From Oegoconia quadripuncta (taxonomy: Eukaryota; Arthropoda; Insecta; Lepidoptera; Autostichidae), in assembly GCA_949316235.1 (NCBI GenBank), contig OX438750.1, positions 17,362,865 to 17,426,864 on the forward strand: a DNA stretch of 64,000 nucleotides, read 5' to 3'. Shown here piece after piece: positions 45,545 through 55,697 of the stretch. The notes under the pieces were generated by a model, which made no database searches, was not told the DNA's origin, and saw only the letters and a program-made list of their open reading frames with translations. Made by a program: the position numbers and the translations under genes. Within the stretch, counting starts at the first letter, position 1, and each line of letters starts with the position of its first letter.

Positions 45545-46005
45545 TCATCATAATCAGCCGAAAGACGTCCACTGCTGGACAATGGTCTCCCCCAAAGATC
45601 TCCACAACGACTGGTCCTGCGCCACCCGCATCCAGCGGCTTCCCGCGATCTTTAACAATCGTCGGTCCACCTCGCGGGGGGCCTGCCCACGCTGCGTCTT
45701 CCGGTGCGTGGTCGCCACTCGAGAACCTTTCGGCCTCAACGGCCGTCGATCCTACGAGCAATGTGCCCCGCTTACTGCCACTTAAGTTTAGCAATTCTTC
45801 GGGCTATATCGGTCACTTTGGTTCTCCTGCGGATCTCCTCATTTCTGATTCGATGACTCAGTGTCTCCGCAGGGAGACATCGAGCATAGCTCTCTCCATT
45901 GCCCTTTGGGTGATCTTGAGCCTTCTTATGAGGCCCATAGTGAGTATAATTACGGGACGAAAAACTGATTCTATTTAATATATCTGTATCACTCCACTTA
46001 CAATT
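45545..46005 (-). mobile_element. RTE-type LINE 3' end
   Basis: Minus strand: ETLSHRIRNEEIRRRTKVTD, IARRIAKLKWQWAGH in part, then GQAPREVDRRLLKIAGSRWM and SLWRSLGETIVQQWTSFG at the C terminus. A frame change separates the two halves near 45740-45790. The reverse (GAT)n-like tail (CGTCATCATAATC) follows. This is the C-terminal end of an RTE-clade endonuclease/reverse transcriptase; the catalytic parts are absent. Confidence 0.85.
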
Positions 46006-46285
46006 AAATGCACCCTGCATAATACTGATTATAATCGAAATAATCGAGGTTGCCTATTGGTTTGCAGTTGGTGTCACATTATTCTGATATATTTACATTA
46101 TTGTAAGATACCTGCTGGCACAGGATAACGCAAGCTTCTCAAAAACCACCCAAGCATGGTCGGTATGGCGCACTGAAGCTTCAGTGACAATTTATGCGCC
46201 TCATCATCTCACCGTCATCTATAAGAATTCTTCTATAATTATATTTTATTAACTGTTATTATCATTAAGTCTGATTAAACATTGC

Positions 46286-46488
46286 TGTTGAGGAGCAAAA
46301 TGGTTAGCCATGTTTTTTGATAGGAAAATATTTGTCCTTATATCTGAGAATTGTAAATTTAATAAATATTTATGTAGGTAGATGTGTAAAAACAGTTTTA
46401 CAATGTATAGCAGCAATATGGAACCGATCGCAAGTTGCCCTTTTAGCCGCCAGAGGCGCCCTTTTAATAAAAATGATAAATAAGTGGG

Positions 46489-46520
<32 letters not shown>

Positions 46521-46747
46521 GTACAGAGCACAACGTGAAACATGCGGTCGGTTCAGCAGTAATGTGAAATAGTGAAATTGTGTATGTGAATTGTGAACGT
46601 AGAACACGAAATTAAAGAAGCATTCTCAACAATCTCCAGTTTGTGTTTGTGATTCCCTACGCTCACTCCCCGTGTGATCCTCCCTCGGCACGGCTAAAAC
46701 CTTACCAGAGCGACCCCAGTGTGGCGCTCTATGTAATATCGTCTACA
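46286..46747 (+). repeat. 5' LTR, 462 bp, with internal poly(A)
   Basis: TGTTGAGGAGCAAAATGG to ATATCGTCTACA. AATAAA at 46466-46471 is followed after 17 bases by 29 A (46489-46517), then GTAGTACAGAGCAC. No TATA box in the expected place. Compare the solo LTR at 60914-61463, which has normal sequence where the A-run stands. Confidence 0.92.
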
Positions 46748-46814
46748 AATTGGTCCTTTGAGCCCGATAGGTAATAGTCGTGCGTGAGGTCGAGTGAGCG
46801 TAGATGAGAAGATA
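46748..46814 (+). other. leader and candidate primer-binding segment
   Basis: AATTGGTCCTTTGAGCCCG directly follows the LTR. Its position is that of a tRNA primer-binding site, but I cannot match it to a tRNA 3' end with confidence. About 67 bases separate the LTR from the first ATG. Confidence 0.45.
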
Positions 46815-48590
46815 ATGTCGCGTCGAGTTGAAGATTGTGAGAAAAGGACAATGGGGCTGCGAGAAGAGTGTGCCCGCGACGGTGGCGCCGCCGGTGCGCG
46901 TGAAGATCGGCTCACCGTCGACGGATTTAGTGCCCCGTTTCCTCCGTGTATTGGAAGCTTCAAGAGCGATTCGTGTTCGACGTCGGACTGTGTACTAGAA
47001 GATCGACGGGTCTTCCAGTATGGAGCGTGTAGTACGCAGTCTGAACCCGCCTTCGTCGAAGTGTCAAAGATGACAAGAAGGCAACGGTTGGAGTTAGTGG
47101 CGCGTCAGAAAGAAGCCGAGTATGAAGCCATGGTGAAATGGGCTCGTGTACAAGAGGCAGCGATAGAGAGAAAGCTAGCCGAGAAAAAGGCTGCCATCAT
47201 AGCCAAGTTTATGGCCTCCGAGAATGAAGAGGCAGAAGTGTGTTCGCAGTTGGAAGACAGGGCCTTGTGTCGTCGTGTGGAGGAGCGCCTTACAACCGCC
47301 CCCCCAAGCCCCTCTTCCCCTCGTTCGTCTGCTGCGACAAACACCAAAATGTTACCTACACAGACGTCGTGTAGTGTTATGGTTACCGCCTCGTCGCCGT
47401 TACAGTTTGCGGTGAAACCACCTCGTGAATCGGACATTCGTGACAATGACTTTGTTTGTGTGGTGTGCAACGACAATCACGATTTGCCCTCATGTGTTGA
47501 GTTCGAAGCGTTTGATGTGGACTCTCGCTGGGACTTTGTCGAAGAAAATAGACTGTGCTACAAGTGTTTTCAGCAAGGACACTCGTCGGAATTTTGTTGT
47601 GCGCGTAATTGTGAAACTTGTAGCGCCCCACATCACGTGTTACTACACTACATCGATTTAGAACCTACAGTGGACTCGAACATTTTGGAATATTATAATG
47701 AGTGCAGTGACCTTGCTCCTTTAGTAAAGAATGCCCCGGAAGTGAAAGTGACTTTGCAAGAGCGGTGCGATGTAGACAATGATTCATCCGGGATTCTCCC
47801 ATGTCTACCAAACGCTAACGGGACTTTGTTACGTCACAGTAATAACAGTGAACTAGAATTGTTAGTGAATTGTGCGCGTTCACCCCGAACATTGGACTGC
47901 AGTGGCACGTTAGATTGCAGTGTCTTGAATCACAGTGAGAGGATGGATTCGAAACCCGCACTGTTCCCGTGTCAGGATAATCCACAGCTCGAAGTTGACC
48001 GGGAAATACGAGAGGGTAAGTCCAGCCTACCTATCGCTTCTCTCACTGACTCAGATTGTTGTGCTCAGGGTCCCATTGTAGATAGTTCTTTTGTTTGTGT
48101 CCGTGTTCCCAATTGTCTTGGCCCTTCTGTTGTGTGTGAGCCGACTATTGTCAATGTTGTGTCCGAGCTGGCCGATCAGAATGTTGGCCTGTGCGACCGC
48201 CGTATAGAGAGCGGTCAGGAGGTTAGCCAGCTCAGGAGACGGAACACATCTGTGCCATGTACTCGTTTATGCTTCAGTCGAGCTCACAATTTTGTTAAGT
48301 CCTTGTTGTCAGGCCCGGAATTGAACCCGCTTACTCGCGAGTGGGAGACAACCTTTGCTCCCACGTCGCGACTTGAGCCCTGCCCGTTAATGCAGTCTGT
48401 AAATAAAATTAGTTTTGATCGCGATAAGATGTTAGGTTTATGTTTCTCCAGTTTGTCGACAGACGTCTCCTTGTGCACTTTGCTGCCTTATTTTGTGTCG
48501 GGTGAGTTAGACGTTCTCACCGGCAGCCTAGTTTGTAAATTTTATAATAGCGCTAAGCGCATGAGCACCCTTATGTGGGGGCGGTTATAA
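46815..48590 (+). CDS. Gag-like protein with BEL/Pao-type zinc knuckles
   Basis: 591 residues from the first ATG (the frame is open from a GTG at 46794). The numbering below counts from that GTG. About 92-150 is a charged helical, likely coiled-coil stretch (RRQRLELVARQKEAEYEAMV). About 170-182 is Ser/Pro-rich. Then three Cys/His groups: CVVCNDNHDLPSC (222-234), CYKCFQQGHSSEFC (255-268, a classic CX2CX4HX4C knuckle) and CETCSAPHHVLLH (273-285), with FEAFDVDSRWDFVEENRLCY between. This order is that found before the protease in BEL/Pao polyproteins, where Gag binds RNA and builds the particle. The last 300 residues match nothing I know and show no aspartic-protease DSG-type site. The frame is uninterrupted, which suggests it was functional until recently. 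Confidence 0.82.
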   Translation: MSRRVEDCEKRTMGLREECARDGGAAGAREDRLTVDGFSAPFPPCIGSFKSDSCSTSDCVLEDRRVFQYGACSTQSEPAFVEVSKMTRRQRLELVARQKEAEYEAMVKWARVQEAAIERKLAEKKAAIIAKFMASENEEAEVCSQLEDRALCRRVEERLTTAPPSPSSPRSSAATNTKMLPTQTSCSVMVTASSPLQFAVKPPRESDIRDNDFVCVVCNDNHDLPSCVEFEAFDVDSRWDFVEENRLCYKCFQQGHSSEFCCARNCETCSAPHHVLLHYIDLEPTVDSNILEYYNECSDLAPLVKNAPEVKVTLQERCDVDNDSSGILPCLPNANGTLLRHSNNSELELLVNCARSPRTLDCSGTLDCSVLNHSERMDSKPALFPCQDNPQLEVDREIREGKSSLPIASLTDSDCCAQGPIVDSSFVCVRVPNCLGPSVVCEPTIVNVVSELADQNVGLCDRRIESGQEVSQLRRRNTSVPCTRLCFSRAHNFVKSLLSGPELNPLTREWETTFAPTSRLEPCPLMQSVNKISFDRDKMLGLCFSSLSTDVSLCTLLPYFVSGELDVLTGSLVCKFYNSAKRMSTLMWGRL

Positions 48591-48939
48591 AACCGTTTGT
48601 TGCTGCGTCTGTCTGAGCCCGCTGTACCTGCGTACCTACAGCTAGGACGTAAGGTTTCTGGATATGCGGCTCGTGTAAATAACTGTATAATTTGAATTAG
48701 TTGTTGAGATAATTCTCCTTATTGTTTTGCCACTATTATTTTGTTATGCAAAGTCTGTGACCTTTGCTAATGTGGCCCTGTTGTATTGTTGTTTCGTTCC
48801 ATGAAGGAACAGTAGCTAAAACGGAGAGTGAGTACCCCTGTGTTGCATTTCGGTACCACTACGTTTAAGTGCCCGTTGTGCTTTGTTTACCTACATAGGC
48901 TAATGTGTAGGCCATGTAAAATATGTCAATTTGAGACTT
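48591..48939 (+). other. non-coding part of LTR element after gag
   Basis: Follows the stop. Contains no pol-like reading frame in any phase, only scattered stops and T-rich stretches. Confidence 0.6.
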
Positions 48940-49430
48940 TCGACGTCTCCCTGTGTTTGCCGCCCGTAGGAGTGTTTTGGGCAAAGTTTGCCCAGCGGCC
49001 TTGTTTCCGTATGTCATGTTGCCCGTAGGTGTGAGTTGGGCAAAGTTGATATTCTTTGCCCAAGCAACCCCTGTCCATATGTTACGTCGCCCGTAGGAGT
49101 GTTTTGGTTGAGGCTAGGCCTATCCAAGCGACCTTGTAATAAATTGTATTGCTGACCATAATTGCAATGTTTTGTACATCGTCTGTGTATACAGATTTTA
49201 GTATTGTCTGCCCAAGCGGCCCCGTGGTGAATGTTTTGCCGTTCGTGGAAGTTTGTCTGCCCAACGGCCTCGTGTTTATTTTGTCGTGTTGTCGGCCACC
49301 AGTGGAAGTGTTTTGGATGTGTGCAGTGCTGCCCGTCCAATGGCCCTGTAGATTATGTTTTGTCGTCATGTATGCTTTCCCGGTTTAAGTAAAGTTGTTT
49401 TTGCCCATCAAGCGGCCTCGTGATTATTTT
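48940..49430 (+). repeat. degenerate tandem repeats, GGGCAAAG...GCCCAAGCGGCC
   Basis: Units of roughly 60-80 bases recur six or seven times: (G)CCCGTAGGAGTGTTTTGGG, then a GCCCAAGCGGCC or GCCCAGCGGCC step, then TTGT or CGTG. TTTGGGCAAAG and CTTTGCCCAAG can pair, so each unit could form a small stem. One further unit lies at 49650-49735 (GTGTTGGGCAAAGC, CTGCCCAAGCAGCC). Confidence 0.75.
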
Positions 49431-50024
49431 TTGTAGCATACATTACTATGTGGAGACCCACGTATCAAGGGCGGTTTGTCAACCCCCTCAGTTATTTGGT
49501 CTCATCAGACTTGTGAGTTAGCCGTAACTCTTGTAAATATATGAATGTAGTAGGAATAAGTAGATTTGTAAGTTCATGTTGTATATATAGTGTGTAGATA
49601 TGTAGTTAGATACTTATTGTTCATTTGTCTGAGGTGTCGACGGAGACCTCCTCGTTTGTGTTGCTGCCTGGAGAAGTGTGTTGGGCAAAGCTGATGAGCT
49701 CTGCCCAAGCAGCCTTGTTTCGCCGAGTCGAACGGCCTAGTTTGTCATATGTTTGTACTAGGGGGTGGCGCAGAATGCGCATCCCAATTTTAGTGTTTGT
49801 CAAAGTGTTAGTATTTAATAAAAGTGAGAGTAGCGATTGGCGCTGGCAATCCTCTGCCGGTGACTCAGTAGACAGAGCTGCAGGAATATACTGCCTATGG
49901 GAAAGAAGTGTTGTGTTTTGCGTTTGTTCTCTACCTGTGATCCACAGCCTCGAGTCACTGCCAGCACCATCGCCTATTAAGCTCGCGGCAATACATTGCC
50001 TAGCGATGCTAACCTATGCTTCCT
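49431..50024 (+). other. non-coding interior of LTR element
   Basis: Frames of 60 and 133 codons here are not like any retroelement protein. 49650-49735 carries an outlying unit of the preceding repeat. Confidence 0.5.
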
Positions 50025-50420
50025 GAATACACGCACCCTGTGTGCGCGCCCTGATTGCGCGCCTGAATACGCGCCCTGTATACGCGTCTGTCTGCGCGCC
50101 TCGTATGTCTGCGTGCCTGTATACAAGCGCCCTGAATGCGCGCCTGTCTGCGCGCTCTAAATACGCGCCCCGAACGTGCGCCCTGTCTGCGCGCCCTGAT
50201 TGCGCGCCTGTCTGCGCGCCTTGAACACGCGCCCTGAATACTTACGCGCTCTGTATGCGCGCCTGTCTGCGCGCCTTGTCTGTGCGCCCTGATTGCGCGC
50301 CTGTCTGCGCGCCCCGAACATGCGCCCTGATTACGTGCCCCGTATGCGCGCCCCGTGTGCCCTGATTGCGCGCCCTACATCGCCTGCGCGCCTCGCCTGC
50401 GCGCCCCGTATGTGCCCTAC
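50025..50420 (+). repeat. CpG-rich minisatellite, GCGCGCCCTGA/TGCGCGCCTGTC
   Basis: About 30 imperfect copies of a 11-14-base unit over 395 bp, for example CCCTGATTGCGCGCCTGTCTG. The run is by far the most GC- and CpG-rich stretch in the window and has no parallel outside this element. Frames through it give Cys/Arg/Pro-rich nonsense. Confidence 0.9.
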
Positions 50421-51057
50421 CTGTGCACTTCTTCCTGTGTGCTCAGCTACGGCCGCCTAACCGTGGTGGATGTACTTCGTGCCACCGCGCCCGTCTACGT
50501 GCCGCCATTGCACCCTAAATGGAATGGCCTTGTGCGCTACAGTGCGCAACGAGACTGTCTCAATATCAACACGACAGTCTCAGAACATGACGTGCTCTGA
50601 AATGGAATACCCCTGTGCTAATTATGCCTGCCGGGTTCTGCCGTCACCAGACGTCAATCATAGAGGGTTGACCCTGCGAGCGCTTCATAATATGCACTCC
50701 TCGTACCTGTTGTCGTACTTCGTTGTCATCGAGTCGACGCTGCGACCGGACGAGAATGCAACCAAGCATTGTCTGGCCTTATCGATGCGCCTACCTTCGC
50801 GTCAGCGTCGAACGAAGTTAGAGTGATGGACTAAGTTGAGATGTGAAGTGCGTTTCGCTTTATGGCAATAATAAGCGTGTAGTGAAAGTGAAGAAAAAAT
50901 GTGGAAGCGAACTTTTACGGACTGTTATAGCATATAGTATAGCGTAATTTTAGATCGTTATATTTCGTGTGACGCTGCGACGTCATGATACGTTGACCAT
51001 TGTGCTCCTTCATGGTTTAGTAGTAATCGGATGGAATGAAATCCACATCCTCATACT
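50421..51057 (+). other. 3' non-coding interior of LTR element
   Basis: Contains an inverted pair (GAGACTGTCTC and ACGACAGTCTC near 50551 and 50571). A 118-codon frame (50470-50826) has no recognised domain. Confidence 0.45.
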
Positions 51058-51068
51058 AGGGGGTGGAA
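51058..51068 (+). other. polypurine tract
   Basis: AGGGGGTGGAA lies immediately before the TGTTG of the right LTR, the standard place for the plus-strand primer of LTR elements. Confidence 0.8.
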
Positions 51069-51271
51069 TGTTGAGGAGCAAAATGGTTAGCCATGTTTTT
51101 TGATAGGAAAATATTTGTCCTTATATCTGAGAATTGTAAATTTAATAAATATTTATGTAGGTAGATGTGTAAAAACAGTTTTACAATGTATAGCAGCAAT
51201 ATGGAACCGATCGCAAGTTGCCCTTTTAGCCGCCAGAGGCGCCCTTTTAATAAAAATGATAAATAAGTGGG

Positions 51272-51315
<44 letters not shown>

Positions 51316-51543
51316 GTACAGAGCACAACGTGAAACATGCGGTCGGTTCAGCAGTAATGTGAAATAGTGAAATTGTGTATGTGAATTGTGAACGTAGAAC
51401 ACGAAATTAAAGAAGCATTCTCAACAATCTCCAGTTTGTGTTTGTGATTTCCCTACGCTCACTCCCCGTGTGATCCTCCCTCGGCACGGCTAAAACCTTA
51501 CCAGAGCGACCCCAGTGTGGCGCTCTATGTAATATCGTCTACA
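51069..51543 (+). repeat. 3' LTR, 475 bp, with internal poly(A)
   Basis: Same sequence as the left LTR except for 41 A in place of 29 (51272-51312) and one extra T in GATTTCCC near 51450. AATAAA is again 17 bases before the A-run. The shared oddity shows both LTRs were made from one template. Confidence 0.92.
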
Positions 51544-51548
51544 ATTGC

Positions 51549-53449
51549 ATTCTAACACTCTAAATACAAGTAACGTGTTATAGGTACCTACGTTTTGCTA
51601 GAACCAGTGAACATAGTTTGTCACAGGTTGTAAACACCTAACTGATTAAGAAAACAATTTAATAAAATTATAAATTGTTTGTAGCAATTACGTAGGACTA
51701 GATACAGTTTGCAATAACAGTGTATGATAATAAGTACAGAGTATTGGCAATTGTTCTACATTCCGCATGTTACAACTACACAACCGCATGACTCAATTGT
51801 AAACGTTTCATTTTCCCTGCCTAGCAATAAACACATAAAGCCAGCATACAGTTAAATAAAACAATGTTAATAATGACGAAACCTTCCAACTTTACTGACG
51901 ATAATTGAACCGCCAAAAATTGGTAGAACAACCGACTTCAGTAAGGTTTCAACATTTATCTCCAGAGATCATCATTTATATGGGCTAAAAACTAATCAAC
52001 AAAAAATCGGTTAAAAATTGACGAAGATATCTCATAACAAAGAATTAAAAAAAAAACTGTCGAATTGACAACCACTTCCTTTCTTTGAAGCCGGTTAAAA
52101 GCTGCTAAGTAAAAAGTTTCAGATTGTCGCCTTGCAAATACCAAATATGAGTTAGACTGTTTTTCAGTCAGTATGTACCTATCTTTTATTTCTAATATAT
52201 TGTCTCTTTATGTGGTGCATATACCTATAATGATACCGTGATGTGGTAATACCGACCCCGAGGAGGATATTGAAGCCATTCATACGTGAAGCTCAACATG
52301 TTGGCAACGTGGCACAACAACGTGATGCGGAATATGACGTACATCTTGTGGTTTAGCCGTTCAACCTGTAAAATGGCCAACCCACTTTGCTGAACAAAAG
52401 TTTCGCATCATCGTACAACATGTTCAGCTACATGTTCGACGATAAATACGAGACAAGACATTATTATTTTATCAAAACATCCATCCTTTGTAGGCGTGCC
52501 GGCGAATTGCATTGCAAGCCTAATTGTCATCTATTGCCAGCTATCAACGCCGCCGGCGGCTATTCGAGCGTCGTTCCCCTGTCGTTCCTCATTAATGATA
52601 GCCAATTAAATTGATTTGACAAGATGAGGCAACGAACTATAGAATATGACTGAGGTTATTTACTATGTTACTTGTAGGTAATTTATCAAGGCGTTGTGGT
52701 GTGGACCTGATAAGTTGTACAGGGTCATAATCCAGACTGCCTTGCGCAAAGTAGGCACATAACAAATATTTTGTTGTCAACATCGTTATTTTTGCCTCAA
52801 CGCCTATCAGTCCTAAGCATTGTGCCCTGCCCACTACCGTTACTACCACTACTTCTCCACAGTTCGTTGTGTGACTTTTAAATTTCCTATTTAGGTCCCA
52901 AGTCAGAGATCATGTATCAGTATCGTAAGTCATCACTGGCATGGTTGTATCACCATTGATTAATGACAATAAACTTTCGATTGTTTTGTCTTAAGACGAT
53001 TTTGGTTTGATTATTATTATTATTATAGGTAAATTATATAAATTGAGAACCATTATAATCACCAATAAAGGTTATTGTCAAATAAAATAACAATATGATC
53101 GAATAAAGAAAATCGCCATGTGTCTGGCATTCTAAGTTGGACAATCATCATTGAATAACTTAATCAAGCAATGCGGCTTAGGTGAGCTGTTTTTGTTATC
53201 TAATGTACTTATAATCTCATTCCTACTATTGTTATTTTGTACACAAAGTTTTTTCACAATTTTTCTCATACATAATTGAACTGCCAAACATTGGTAAACC
53301 AACCTTCAATCGGTTTCCAATTCCATCTCCAGTGTAGAATCACAAAATTGACATGAAACCACCCTGACATTGTAAGTATTTTTTTAAATAAAGAATTTTC
53401 AAAATTAATTGTGAAATAAGAATACAGTCGGATTGATAGCCTCCTCCTC
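51549..53449. other. unique DNA, candidate regulatory island
   Basis: 52240-52620 is dense, complex and unrepeated: GGCGTGCCGGCGAATTGC, AACGCCGCCGGCGGCTATTC, then CATTAATGATAGCCAATTAAATTG with several overlapping homeodomain-type cores. No exon or splice pattern is convincing; the 75-codon frame at 52387-52614 could be chance. Confidence 0.35.
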
Positions 53450-53550
53450 TGACGACCGGTTGGTGTAGTGGATAGTATCAGTACAAACTTTTCTTAGATT
53501 GTGGCTAGATCATTGGTGTGAGTGTTCGAATTATTTATTTTGCTTCAAAT
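53450..53550 (+). mobile_element. SINE-B, internally deleted
   Basis: CGACCGGTTGGTGTAGTGGATAG (head) runs almost straight into TAGATCATTGGTGTGAGTG (3' end). The B box and middle are lost. Confidence 0.6.
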
Positions 53551-54039
53551 TTAGCAACTCGATTAGAACGTTAAAACTTTTACATTCCAAATGCGGTCCC
53601 TATAGTCTGACTAATTACGATATACCTACGCTTCGATTGTCCTTCAATATCTTCTTTAGTTATTGTTGTATATCAATGGAGTAACTCCTGATGTTTAAAT
53701 TGAGTTGCATCTTGGAACGTCATGCGTAGGTTTTGAATGGCAAATCGTCCTATACATTATAAATTAAAAGTTGTGTAGGAAACTTACTTCAAAATAATGA
53801 TTGTCTCACATTAATAGCATGTACTCGTATATTATTAATTATGTATAAGGGTCTTTCTGGTAGTTCTTCAACGGCACTGATATACAAATGTCAGTCAGAT
53901 TTAGTTGTGAAAATTTACAAAAATTGGATGGGATCTGGAGAAGGATGACTCTTCATCCTGAAAAAGTTCGCAATAAAATAATTTGTAAGATCTGCAAACA
54001 TTTTAACTCAAACTACCTTACTTCAACCTATCTTGATAG

Positions 54040-54340
54040 ATTGAAGCACTCGTGGCGCAGTCGCATTCGCTATTCGTATTCAATTAGCAAAGTTAAACAA
54101 TGTCCGGCGCGGTCAGCCCTTAGATGGGTGGTCATCCATCTAACTAGTAGCATTTTAACATATAAGTGTTTCCGTACTTCGGAGCGGTCATGTTAAATAG
54201 TCTGTCCTAGCCTGCAAGGCCGGTTCTATACTCTGACATAAATCCACCAATCCTGGTAGATTATGGCCCATACCCTCTCCCAGCAAGAGAAGTCTGTGCC
54301 CCAACAGTGAAGACAAGTAAAGCCCATAATGAATTTAGTT
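54040..54340 (+). repeat. SINE-like repeat with 5S-like stretch
   Basis: GGCGCGGTCAGCCCTTAGATGG recalls the internal end of 5S rRNA. GTTTCCGTACTTCGGAGCGG, TCCACCAATCCTGGTAGATTATGG, CTCTCCCAGCAAGAGAAG and TGTGCCCCAACAGTG follow the layout of a lepidopteran SINE body. The frame at 53888-54196 reads through it and is not a gene. Confidence 0.5.
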
Positions 54341-55143
54341 CTAATTGTAGGAATCTTCGAGTGGGGTGTGTAGGGCTGGTGCTGGTCACAACAAACATTC
54401 ATGAAATTCTGAGTATTTATAATTAAACGGAGGCGTTGTTGAATCTCGAGAGCATAGAGCCAACCGACTCGACCGACATTTTTATTTTATATGAGTAAAA
54501 TAAAAATATTATTAATTAAGTGTTGTCTGCTCATCAATATTGCCATTTTATATTTCCAATCATTTCATTTCATATGTCGTTTGTCGTAACACTACTTCTA
54601 ATTTTGTGATGGAACTAAGTAGGTGGTGCTTAAATGTTTTATCTAACTGCAAGTAAAATATGACCAAATAAAGTCAACGCCCTGAAAAGAGACGAAGTAA
54701 CAACTCTTTGCTTTAATTGCATAAAATAATAGTATTACGTATGACAACAGTAATAACATAAACTTACATAAAGAGAAAATATTTTTTTTGTTAAATGTAT
54801 GTAATTAATTACGCATTACACATCGTATATAAGATTAAACCACAGAATTCAGTATTTAAAATGGCAAGTGAAAGAAAGGTCAATAACCTTACGCACGGAG
54901 TACATTGTGCATGTCCGTCCATCTGCTTGCAGACTGCGCGTCGCCGCACCTGCGCTGCGCGTGGGCAAGTGGGTCATCGCAACAGGTTCCGCTGATTGGC
55001 TAACCCAATGTCACAGTATTATAAAGCCATTAGTAGTAACCCAACTTTCTACCAACATTAATTTAAAGTAAGACATTTCTGAAAAAACAAAACGCGCATT
55101 ATAATTGTTTTTAAATTTAATTTTATTGTATACAGCAAATTGA
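54341..55143. other. unique DNA with GC-rich spot
   Basis: 54880-55010 is GC-rich (GACTGCGCGTCGCCGCACC, TGCGCTGCGCGTGGGCAAG) and not repeated. A short frame starts at 54861 with an ATG after TATTTAAA. It could be an exon or promoter, but nothing identifies it. Confidence 0.3.
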
Positions 55144-55360
55144 CGATCGATTGGTGTAGTGGATAGTGACCCTATCAGCGAAACCAACGGTTGCGGGTTC
55201 GAATCCCGCGAGGGGTAAATGTTTGTGTGATGAATACGAACATTTATTCCCGAGTCATGTATGTTTATCCGTTATCTTTATCTAGTATCCATAGCACAAG
55301 CTTTGCTTAGTTTGGGACTGGATGATTGGTGTAAATGTCCGAAATATTATTATTATTATA
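55144..55360 (+). mobile_element. SINE-B, full length
   Basis: CGATTGGTGTAGTGGATAG (A-box region), TTGCGGGTTCGAATCCCGCG (B box), ATGAATACGAACATTTATTCC, ATAGCACAAGCTTTGC, GGATGATTGGTGTAAATG, ending AATATTATTATTATTAT. The reference copy of this family here. Confidence 0.9.
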
Positions 55361-55376
55361 AATATATGTAAATAAC

Positions 55377-55697
55377 CGCCTCCGTGGCTCAATGTAAACA
55401 ACATTGGGTTTACGATTCGGAGGTCGCGGGTAAGATCCCCAGCGGAGTATATATTTAGTACTCGGTTTGGGTGGTGGTAGGGCACATTAAATGTCCGCCT
55501 GGCTAGCTACCACCATCTTATCCAAATCTGCCGCCAAACAGCAATGTTAATAGCATTGTAGTATTCCGTTTGTCAGAGATAAGATAGCCATTGCCCCAAA
55601 TAAGATGGGGTTTCCGGGTTTTTTTCACCTTCGGCCTCATTTTCACTTAACATCAGGTGTGATTGAGGTCAAGTGCTAACCCGTTGTACATAAAAGA
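55377..55697 (+). mobile_element. SINE-A, full length
   Basis: CCGCCTCCGTGGCTCAATG to CCCGTTGTACATAAAAG. The B box has drifted (GGGTAAGATCCCC), and about 12 bases near 55620 are lost. It follows the SINE-B in the same orientation. Confidence 0.88.

Larger units (their letters stand above)
46286..51543 (+). mobile_element. LTR retrotransposon, gag-only, BEL/Pao-like, young
   Basis: 5258 bp bounded by LTRs that start TGTTGAGG and end GTCTACA, with ATTGC on both sides (46281-46285, 51544-51548). The interior has a candidate primer-binding/leader segment right after the left LTR, one long Gag-like gene (46815-48590), about 2.4 kb of non-coding sequence with two repetitive tracts, and a polypurine tract. 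No protease, reverse transcriptase, RNase H or integrase motif was found in any frame, so it must use enzymes from a related autonomous element. The LTRs differ only in two homopolymers, so insertion was recent. Confidence 0.9.

Noticed and set aside
46249..46533. Frames containing poly-Phe or poly-Lys (also 51056-51338)
   Set aside because: Produced by the A-run in the LTRs, not by a gene.
47105..47476. 123-codon frame antisense to the Gag-like gene
   Set aside because: It lies wholly opposite the gag frame, whose zinc knuckles are clearly the real coding content.
50025..50420. Possible CRISPR array because of regularly spaced repeats
   Set aside because: Units are 11-14 bases, imperfect and without unique spacers, and the genome is clearly animal; it is a minisatellite.
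54795..54995. Possible first exon near a GC-rich spot
   Set aside because: Short, Cys/Arg-rich because of base composition, with no identifiable homology; kept only as an unexplained island.
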